Shown: positions 37,701-48,500 of the stretch, piece by piece | Layout: each line of letters starts with the position of its first letter | How positions within the stretch are numbered: position 1 is the first letter of the stretch | Assembly: GCF_902459465.1 (NCBI RefSeq) | Contig: NC_047068.1 | Coordinates: 744,001 to 808,000 of the forward strand | DNA from: Asterias rubens | Taxonomy: Eukaryota > Echinodermata > Asteroidea > Forcipulatida > Asteriidae | Direction: 5' to 3' | DNA: 64,000 nt | Notes under the pieces: generated by a model | What the model saw: the letters and a program-made list of their open reading frames with translations, nothing else | Told to the model about the DNA's origin: nothing | Database searches by the model: none | Translations under genes and position numbers: made by a program

Positions 37701-40700
37701 TACGGCTTGAGAGTCATTGATCAGTGCGAGAGAAGTAAGGAGATGCATTTAATAATAACAATAATTCATTCATTATTCATTATAGCCATCCTCCCGAGGC
37801 AGGTCCCAGAGATAGTTTCCTCCCAACCACTGTCTCCATAGGTCTCTGTTCCTTGCTAGGTGTCCTGCTGCTGCCACTGATGGTATGTCAGCCTCTTCAC
37901 AGAGAAGTGCTTGATCCAAGGTAGGTCCCGCAGATGGCTTGCCAACCACTATGAGTCTCCATAGGTCTCTGTTCCTTGCTAGGTATCCTGCTGCAGCCAC
38001 TGATGGTATGTCAGCCTCTTCACAGAGAAGTGCTTGATCCAAGGTAGGTCCCGCAGATGGCTTGCCAACCACTATGAGTCTCCATAGGTCTCTGTTCCTT
38101 GCTAGGTATCCTGCTGCAGCCACTGATGGTATGTCAGCCTCTTCACAGAGAAGTGCTTGATCCAAGGTAGGTCCCGGAGATGGCTTGCCAACCACTATGA
38201 GTCTCCATAGGTCTCTGTTCCTTGCTAGGTATCCTGCTGCAGCCACTGATGGTATGTCAGCCTCTTCACAGAGAAGTGCTTGATCCAAGGTAGGTCCCGG
38301 AGATGGCTTGCCAACCACTATGAGTCTCCATAGGTCTCTGTTCCTTGCTAGGTGTCCTGCTGCTGCCACTGATGGTATGTCAGCCTCTTCACAGAGAAGT
38401 GCTTGATCCAAGGTAGGTCCCGGAGATGGCTTGCCAACCACTATGAGTCTCCATAGGTCTCTGTTCCTTACTAGGTGTCCTGCTGCTGCCACTGATGGTA
38501 TGTCAGAGAAGTGCTTGATCCAAGGTAGGTCCTGGCTTTACGTTCCATCAGAATGACACAGCAATAATAGTTTGGTGTTTTGATCAAGGGCTTATTGTGT
38601 CACAACCATTGTGGGCTGGAACCCACACTCTGCTGATCAGAAACCCCATAGCTTGAGTCTGGTGTTCTTATGAGCTCTCGAACGACACACCTAGGTTAAC
38701 TCGTTGCTAAACCTTTAAATACTTTTATATTACTTCATGTGTGAATATCTGTTTTCTTTAAATCAAAACTGTTGTCTGTTTTATACCAGGACCATTAAAG
38801 ACTCAGGATCAAGATCTGATTCAAGCGGTAAGTACATTTTGAGGAAAGTTCTTAAATGGATTTAACTTTAACCAACCAAAACAAACTTTGCAAATTGTAC
38901 TGGTTGTAACAGATTCAATGCCCCAGGAAATGTGAGGTCTTATTTTTGTATCAATATAAACCATAAGGGAAACTGACTGGGTAAATTTTTGAAATGATTT
39001 TTGGGGTTGAACAAAGAATTGATTAGAGTGGGATTTGAACCAACGACCTCCGGATTAACATGACGGCGCTCTACCAACTGAGCTATCTAGCCCTGTATTG
39101 GCGGTGTCCCTTATTCTGTCTATATCTTTGTTCGGGGTGCCAGTCAGAATACATACAACCGTTAACTGCCGTGTAGCCAGGGATCACACCCAAATTACGA
39201 TACAACCTGGGAAGCGGCAGTCAGGGGATCACCTTAAGGGGATGCGACTTTTTGTTTCAGATATCAATATAAACCGCAAGGGATTTTTTACGTTTTTTGT
39301 GATACTTCAGTCGTTTAGAAACTGAATATTGAGGTTGCTTTCTGGCATTTCGTTTTTATTTTCAGGGATGAGGTTTTTCAGTCCTTTGTCTGATTTCAGA
39401 CTTTTTAAAAGTCTACCTGGTCTTAAAAAATGCTGTACTTTTCTTTATATTAAATAAGACATGCTCTTTGATCTACTTCTGTAGCACTGAGGATACTGTT
39501 CCCAAAAGCTCCTAGGAATCTAGAACTCCAAATGGTGATCAACAGGTTGAAAATGCCATCATTTCAATGTATCCCCTAAGATTTGAATCCCAATTTCAGA
39601 CATTTTTGTCGGCATTGACTCTCTTCCCTGTATTTCACCTGATAATATTATATAGACCGTATTGAATATGACGCCACGCGGCTCAAATATCTGACCTACA
39701 AGATGGCGTCCATGCATGTGCGTGCGTGTAGGCGTGCATGTGCCGTAGAAATCAAACCGGGAATGCTGCGTGCTTCGATGATGTACGCATTTGGACGCGC
39801 ATACGGTTTGCCCTACAAGATGGCGACTTTTCATAGCAAAAAGGGGTTAATCAATACGGTCTATTTGTCATTGTAAATGTTACTTTTTTCAACTTTATAT
39901 TAAGAAGGGTGCTCTTGTAATAAAACAGAGATTTGTGACTGTGGCCTAAATTTAGAGCGCTACTTAAGCGGATAATGTTGCTTAGCGAGTTTGTGGTGAG
40001 CAGAAATTAACAGGATTCTAGGAACAAAATTGCACATGGGATATGGTATTTTGACTGGTAACCTTATTCTGGTAAGCATAATTTTGCGTTGCTAAGCTGT
40101 TTTCTGTGCTTAAAGCAGCTTTATGAAATTGGCCCCCAGATCAAAACTGCTTTCTCTTTATTTGTCTTCATCAGTCGTTGATAGAAGCAGTGTCGTTGTT
40201 GGACGTGCTTTGTAGTCTGGACAGCGCCCTCGTAGCCAAGATCTTCCCAGCCATCAAAGGATTGTACAGCCATCTGAGTGAAGACTACCTCTACCCCAGG
40301 GTTCTACTTACACTCCTGCAATTCTTCATTCACCATAGTAAGGGAAAGAACATTTGTAACGTAGTTGTAATAGTGTTTTCATATTGTTGTATTTGTCTTT
40401 GTTTTGTTATTGTATGAGAGGGGTTTCTACTCGACAAGCTGATGCTTCTTGGAGACCTCCATCCTCATCCAAAATCCTATTGGGCTTATGTTTCCTTAAT
40501 CATTATAATATAATGTAAATTATATCACTTTTCTTTGTGTGTGGTAAAAATAGAAATGAATTAATGAATGAAGGAACATCCAGGGATTGACAAAAAAGGG
40601 AGACAGCCAAGATAGGGCTATAGGTAATAATAATAATAGCAATATCGAAGTCTTATATAGCACACGTGTAAACTAAACAAGGCACTTAAGGACAAAGGAC

Positions 40701-42549
40701 ACACTTTGAGGACAAAAATTTGCAGACATTTTAAAGGTAATTATCAATGGATGTCAGACAACGCGTCCGTCGGACAGCTCGATGGTTGAGACACCTCGAC
40801 CGTTCGGACAACTCGACTTTGAGACAACTGCAGTTGAATGGTCAACCTTCGTTACTGACATGTTTACACGAAATTCCTGTAAACACTAACCCTAACCCTA
40901 ACCCTTACCCTAACCCTAGCCGTAACCCCCCCCCTCCCTTCCCGGCCTTGTGCGCCCCCTGTGCTGAGGTCCCCTTCACGGCCATCCGCCGACATGTCTT
41001 GGTCCTAAGTCGAGTTGTCTGACAGTTGAAAAACTGGCCGATGAGTTGTCCGAACGGTCGAGTTGTCTCAACCGTTGAGTTGTCCGAACGGTCGAGTTGT
41101 CCGACGGACGAGTTGCCTGAACACCTCATCAATGCCTTATCCCCTTTTTGTTTTACCTAGTTGAGATGGTAGTGTATGAACCAATGCCTGCTTTTGAGCA
41201 TTTCTTTGGCGAGATCTTGGCCACACGCTACAATGACCCGTCCGTTGCCTTCGACACAGTCATGTTCTGTCAAGAAAATCTGCACAAACTTTGCATGGAG
41301 ACAGATATTCTGGAGAAGTTCTTCCCAAATTTATTGAAGGTGAGATTTTGAATGTTTTTCTATTAGGGTTTTGAAACATTGCATTACGAAATCTTAGACA
41401 GAAATTTATAAGAATCTTACAAGAAACTTATAAGAATCTTATTAAAATCTGATAAGAACCTGTATTGGGCTGCTAAGCGCAGTCTTATAAGAATCGTATA
41501 ATCTGGACTGTGCAGAGAAATGAATGATCACATTGTTTTGTCTCTGTGTCTTCAGATTTTAGCTTGGAATCCTCGCACATTTCTGACCGAGTTTCTGGAC
41601 ATAGTACCCGCCATGATCTCACCACGGACTACAATCGAAGTAAGTTTTAAAAAAAAATAAAAACGCTTGACATAAAAAAGGGACATGATCTCTGATAGCA
41701 AATTGTGAAATCCGTTTCTCAGTAATAATAATATCGACATTTACTGAAGACATTTGTAAAGCGCCTAATACAATGAAGTATACAATGATTGAAAGATAGA
41801 CTACAAGTAAGCAGACTACAAATAAGCGAATTCAAGCAAACGACTTTGTAATGGGTTTTTTAAAATTTGTTTTTAATAGGATGCTGCCTTAAATATGGTA
41901 ATATTTATCTCGAAGTTCCATTCTGTACGCGCGTTGAATATGAAACACACGTTTGAGCTTTATTAAAAGCTACGCGATGCTGTTTTTTCATCTTACAAAA
42001 TGGCCGCAAAAACACACGCTAAGCAATGCCTGTTTTGTCAATTTAGAAAATGGCTGCCTGCGCGCATGCCGTGTCGCGTATATAGGCCAGTGCGCCTTCT
42101 AGTTCTTATATATAACTCTATGGTGTATACCTACTTGCCAGGTAGATTGGGATCTTTTGAGAACTTGTCTTGCTATGCTATATATTTTACTGCAGCGGAG
42201 AAGATTTTGGGGAAATAGGGAGACTTCTCTACTGATCTGATCAAGGTTACAGATCAAGGTTGCATCAGTGGAATAGCTCATTAAAAAAGTTTGAACCGTT
42301 CCCGTCTTTATTTCCTCTCAGATGCTCCACTTATTACTAGACCTTCCCTGTAAGACCATCGCCCTGGAGGCCAGCCAGCAATCGCAACGTCTCGTCACCC
42401 AGCAGTCCTCCGATAACTACCTCATGCCTGAGCCTAACGTCAGACTGTCGGCTTGTGTGGATGCTTACAAGAACCCAAAGCATAAACCGTGGTTTAACTT
42501 CATCCTCCGTCGACAGAGCGGACAGGGGGACACAATAAGCAAGTAAGTT

Positions 42550-42580
<31 letters not shown>

Positions 42581-45500
42581 TAATAATAGACATTTATATA
42601 CACTATTTCACAAGGTACCACAGCGCTTTACAAGAAACTATACAATAAGCAAATAAATAATGGGTTAGCAAAGAATCAAGTGTTGCGTGTGCGCAGGCGT
42701 GCCAAGCATTATTCACTTACACGGCTAGCACAGAAACTCTTTATTCTGCTCTGATGATTGTAAGCACAGAATTCTGCTGGAAACAGGGGACATAATCACA
42801 TAATCACCATCACAAATGTCTGGTGGAAGTCGATGGAATAAATGAAAAATGTTGGTCGTAGTCTATAGACGATGTGAGCTATGTTTACATTCAAAACACT
42901 GTACACGCCATGTATCGCCGGTCAAAAAGGCGCGTAGTCATGCTAAGACTGCGTGTACTTGGCGGCGGTCTAGCTGGCTCGGCGGTATGCGCGTGAATCA
43001 TGTTATGGTTTTTCGAGTGAAGTCAGAGGTCACATCGTCTGTAGTTGTAGATCTTCAATGTAAACCAACCAATGAATGAGTCTTTTGGATTGTTTGCTGC
43101 AGGCTTGGATTCTTACATCAGCTGTTGTCAGATACCTCCTCCTATCCTAGAGTTGTACCCGTCTCCCAGGCAGTGCCACTCCTTCTGAGGTATGCTTATT
43201 TATTGTTTGTTGTTAACCAAAGTTCTGAAAATTTGAACACTTGTTAAACATTTTTGACCATAAATTCAAACTTGAATATTCCAAAGTACTGTTATTTACA
43301 CAAATAAATTGTCTTCAGAAGGCCCTACTGTATTATTTGAAAAAATACTATCGGAAATTTGTTTAAACAAAAATGAAGAAAATTTGACCATTTTGTTGGT
43401 TTTTGACCAAAAACTCAAACTCAAATAATTCTCAATATATCTCAAACTTGAATAGGCTAATTACCCAGGGGTCCCCTGCTATTCGCTTTGCAAATCACTT
43501 TTGTAAACAATATTTTTGGCCTAAGCAGCTCAATGAAATTACTGTTATTTTTGTAATTTTTTTTTCTGCACAGACTCTATTTCCAGACGGTTCTTTCCAA
43601 TGCCGACAATGCACTCCTTTGTCAGCTTGTCCCTGTCATGTTGGAAAGGGCGGGTCTTCTGTTTGGAATCCCATCATTTAGGAAGGAAGTACACAAGTAA
43701 GTCAAAGACTAATCCATTAGTGTCCGATTGTTGAAATATCATTTCTGTTTCAGAGTATATGACTGATTGTGAGACTGCGGTAATGCAAGGCCGTATGAAT
43801 CTCTTCTTCTTTAGTCCATTAGGGCGTCAGCCGTCCCGTGGTGATCCGAGAAGTGAACTCCTTCCACACGTCCCTGTCCAGTGCGGTCTTCCTCAGGCCA
43901 TACAGTCTCCCCCCATTAAGTGCGAGAATGTTATCTGTCCACCTCGCCTTTTGGCCTTCCTCTGCTGGCGCGACCAGCAACACGTCCGTCCATACATTGC
44001 TTCTCCAGGTTATCCCCATCTCTTCTTGCAATGGGCACGAAATACATAAGTTTCTTCTGTAGTATGGTATTTACTAAGCTTTTGGGGTTATGGGTATGAA
44101 TTTATAGTAATAATAATAATAATATCAAAGTCTTATATAGCGCACGTATCTACCAAACAAGGTACTCAAGGCGCTGAGCATATACAAACTTTTAGAAAGA
44201 TCGGTAATTGCAGTGATGAATTTTGAGACCCAATAATAGCACCTTATATGGGTTTACAAGGTGCTACGGCGCATACAGCAGCCACAGCCAAAAACACTTT
44301 CTCTTTTCGAAAAGTGCACTGGGTTATTTTACATGCGTTACACAACACATGGGACCAACGGCTTTACGTCCCATCCGAAGGACGAAGCAATGGTTTTGTG
44401 TCTTGCTTAACGACACAAGTGTCACGACTGGGGATTCGAACCCACACTCTGCTGATCAGAAACACCGGAGGTTGAATTCGGTGCTCTTAACCGCTCAGCC
44501 ACGACACGTTTTCAGAAATGATCCTAGACTGGGCCCTTGTCTTTATCCGCAAGGATAAAGACCCTGCTACAAAGATCCAGTGATTCTACCGGGTACAATG
44601 ATATCATTGACATGAGCTAGCTTTCCATAAATGCCCAAACAGTACACTCCTATCACAGATGCGATAGACTTTGACTGCGTATCTCCATGTGGAATGAATG
44701 TCGGTCAAAAGTGAAAGTACACGTCGGTCTGGAGGCCGGTCTCTGGCGCTTTTCACGAGCCTCAAAGTGTGACGTCAAAGCCCAATTTCATGGCTCCGCT
44801 TACCGTAAGCCAAGAATCGGCGCTTACAGAAGCAGGGAATTCTGTGCTTCTTGCAAGCCTATTTCACAGGTTAGCGTCGAATTCTGGCGTCTGCGCGTGC
44901 ATACTCCGCGTTCCTAGGCATTCTACGCTTACAAGGCTAGCGCAGAAATTCGCCGCTTGCAAGTAAGCAGGGAATCGTGATTGTAAGCGCATAATTTGGC
45001 GGTAGGAAGAGCCGTGAATTGGGCCCAGATCTTCAAGCTAAAATGAGCCATACTTTAAAGCCTGAATCAACGATGAACCTTCTGCTTTTTCAGGGTCTTG
45101 GCTGAGGAGTTGCTGGCATTATTTAAGCAATGCCCATCTCTCATCATGGACCTCAAGTCTGAACTCCTTGACTTCATCGGCGCTCTGAGAAACATCGATA
45201 ATAAGGAGGACTTCTTTGCCCATGTGGTAAGCTCTCAAGAAACAAAAAAAATTCTTCATTGTAGTGGGTTGTCCTGGTTAGGCATTCTAGGGCAGTGGAC
45301 ACCAGTTGGGTAAATTTTAGAATGTGTAATCGGACTTGTGTGAGCAAGGCACTTTATCAGATTTGCTTCTCTCCATGATTTTATTCCTATGAGTCGCTTG
45401 ATCAGTTCCTTGAAAAGTGGAGTATTGTACCCCACCCGTCTTTTTTTAGGTAAATTTTTTGATGAGGTTGTGCCCAACTCACAAGGCTGGACTGCCACTT

Positions 45501-48500
45501 CAAGGTGAGGGCTACACTTGTTTGGGCTATAGACCCAGATCAACTGCCACCAGGGGCACGTTGCCAACAACTCCTGGGGCTGAAACAGGGTTACCCCCTT
45601 CACATCCCGTAACGATGTAGGCATGGGTATCATCCACTAGGAGCCACCAACTCCTAGGGCTGAAACAGGGTTACCCCCTTCACAGCCCGTAACGATGTAG
45701 GCATGGGTATCATCCTAGGAGTCTGGCTGGTAGAGCAGAATGCACTACCTTCTGCTTTGAGCACCATATCTCACACCATATCTCAATTTGTGATGTTTTT
45801 GGAGTGTGGGTTCGGTTCAGGGATACATAAATTCCATAATCACATTTTTACAGTGTTTTGTTCCACCTTATACAGGGGTGAGGGTTTCTGCTTTTTATGT
45901 TTTTTGTTTGTGTAACTTTTTGCCAAATCCGTATTGAGTTGGTACAATTTTGTATTTTTAGGCTGTATTAATTGTATTTTGATGTGATTTTTAATGTTAC
46001 TATATTATAAATTGTGCCCTCGAATACTTTCGGATGGAGAGGGCAAACTATAAATGTAATTAATTATTGTTATTAATACAGAATAGGAAAATCAATTTAC
46101 TTTTCTGAAAATCAATTATGAAATTCTCTTTTTTCTTGTATACCCTGTCCAGGTATGGATAGTTGGCGACTACACATCTACTGCCTATGATAGCAGATGC
46201 AATACGCAAGTCATTATTAAATTTTATGAGGTAAGAATACATTATCTTTGAGAGGGCACAGCCATTTTTTATGTTGCAAAGGGGAACTTCCATTGGAAAC
46301 ATCCTGAAACGCACTGGACACCTTTGGTGATTGTCAAAGACCTGTATTCTCACTTGGTGTCTCCCAACATATTTATTCAATAACAAACTCAGTTGGTCAT
46401 CGAAGTTGCAAGAGAACAAGTTTGTTTGCTTTTAGATGCCCAATAAAAGGTTTCAGGCCTGAAGTTTTTCAATATAGAAGTGAGAATTTACCTCTTTGGG
46501 GGTTGAACAAAGAATTGACTAGGGAATAGGGACACCGCCAATATAGGGCTAGATAGCTCAGTTGGTAGAGCGCTGGCACGTTAATCCGGAGGTCGTTGGT
46601 TCGAATCCCACTCTAGTCAATTCTTTGTTTAAACCCCAAAATCATTTCAAAATTTACCCAGTCAGTTTCCCTTGTGGTTTATATTGATAATTTACCTCTT
46701 TCTCAAAAACTATGTTACTTCAGAGGGAGCAGTTTCCCACAATGTTTTATACTTTCAATAGCTCTCCATTGCCCTCTTACCAAGTAACCTTTCATGCTAA
46801 CAGTTATTTTTAATAATTACCAAGAGTGTTCAGTGCCATAGATATAGAATTTAACACCTAGATCGGCCGCGCGTACATACGCAGGTTCTGGCATTGGGGC
46901 AGCCATTCGCCTATCTCCAATGTTCATCTTCTACCAGCACGTGACTTTTAGCGCATCCATAGTGGTTCAAGGCCTATCTCCAACGTTCATCTTCTACCAG
47001 CACGTGACTTTTAGCGCATCCATAGTGGTTCAAGGCCTATCTCCAACGTTCATCTTCTACCATCACGTGACTTTTAGCGCATCCATAGTGGTTTAAGGCC
47101 TATCTCCAACGTTCATCTTCAACCAGCACATGACTTTTAGCGCATCCATAGTGGTTTAAGGCCTATCTCCAATGTTCATCTTCAACCAGCACATGACTTT
47201 TAGCACATCCATAGTGGTTTAAGGCCTATCTCCAACGTTCATCTTCAACCAGCACATGACTTTTAGCGCATCCATAGTGGTTTAAGGCCTATCTCCAATG
47301 TTCATCTTCAACCAGCACATGACTTTTAGCACATCCATAGTGGTTTAAGGCCTATCTCCAACGTTCATCTTCAACCAGCACGTGACTTTTAGCGCATCCA
47401 TAGTGGTTTAAGGCCTATCTCCAATGTTCATCTTCAACCAGCACGTGACTTTTAGCACATCCATAGTGGTTCAAGGCCTATCTCCAATGTTCATCTTCTA
47501 CCAGCACGTGACTTTTAGCACATCCATAGTGGTTTAAGGCCTATCTCCAATGTTCATCTTGACCAGCACATGACTTTTAGCGCATCCATAGTGGTTTAAG
47601 GCCTATCTCCAACGTTCATCTTCAACCAGCACGTGACTTTTAGCGCATCCATAGTGGTTTAAGGCCTATCTCCAACGTTCATCTTCAACCAGCACGTGAC
47701 TTTTAGCGCATCCATAGTGGTTTAAGGCCTATCTCCAATGTTCATCTTCAACCAGCACGTGACTTTTAGCGCATCCATAGTGGTTTAAGGCCTATCTCCA
47801 ATGTTCATCTTCAACCAGCACGTGACTTTTAGCGCATCCATAGTGGTTTAAGGCCTATCTCCAATGTTCATTTTCTGTGCGTCACCACCAGCACGTGACT
47901 TTGTAGCGCATCCATGAAGAACGCGAAATTTGTGCGTACGGCTTATGGCGCGTATGTACGCGCGGCCGATCTAGGTATTATATTCTATATCTACGGTTCA
48001 GTGCCTGTGGGAACTTTTTGAAGGAGCACCAAGGCCACAACCAGGGCAACAGAGGCCACAACCTCCATGTGTAACTTAAGGGCCCAATTTCATAAAGCCT
48101 GTAAGCACACAAATTTGCTTAGCATGAAATTTCTTCCTTGGTAAAAAATGGATTACCAACCAAGTTTCCATTTGTTGCATTTGGCTTGACACTGGTATTC
48201 AGCTGTTGTTTGCTTATATCCTGAAAATCACATGGCAATTTGGTTGGTAATCCAGTTTTTTATCAAGGAAGAAATTTCATGCTAAGCAAATTTGTGTGCT
48301 TACAGGCTTTATGAAATTGGGCCCTGGCCTGATGTAAAGTGTTATCTTCTATCTACAGGCTCTTGAGACACTGTTGTATGAAGTGTCTGCCCTGGTTCAA
48401 TCTTCTAGCATTGGACGCATTCCTTACTCCGCGAGACTCTTAACAGTCTGCATGACAGCACTAGCTAAGGTAGGTCACTAGTATACACATTTTGACTGGC

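Noticed and set aside
46540..46620. tRNA-like sequence with intact-looking A and B boxes
   Set aside because: Acceptor stem can pair but anticodon stem does not; flanked by target duplications and repeated elsewhere, so it is a SINE head.
46911..47920. 62-bp repeats as a CRISPR-like array
   Set aside because: Units are contiguous with no unique spacers and lie between transposon ends.
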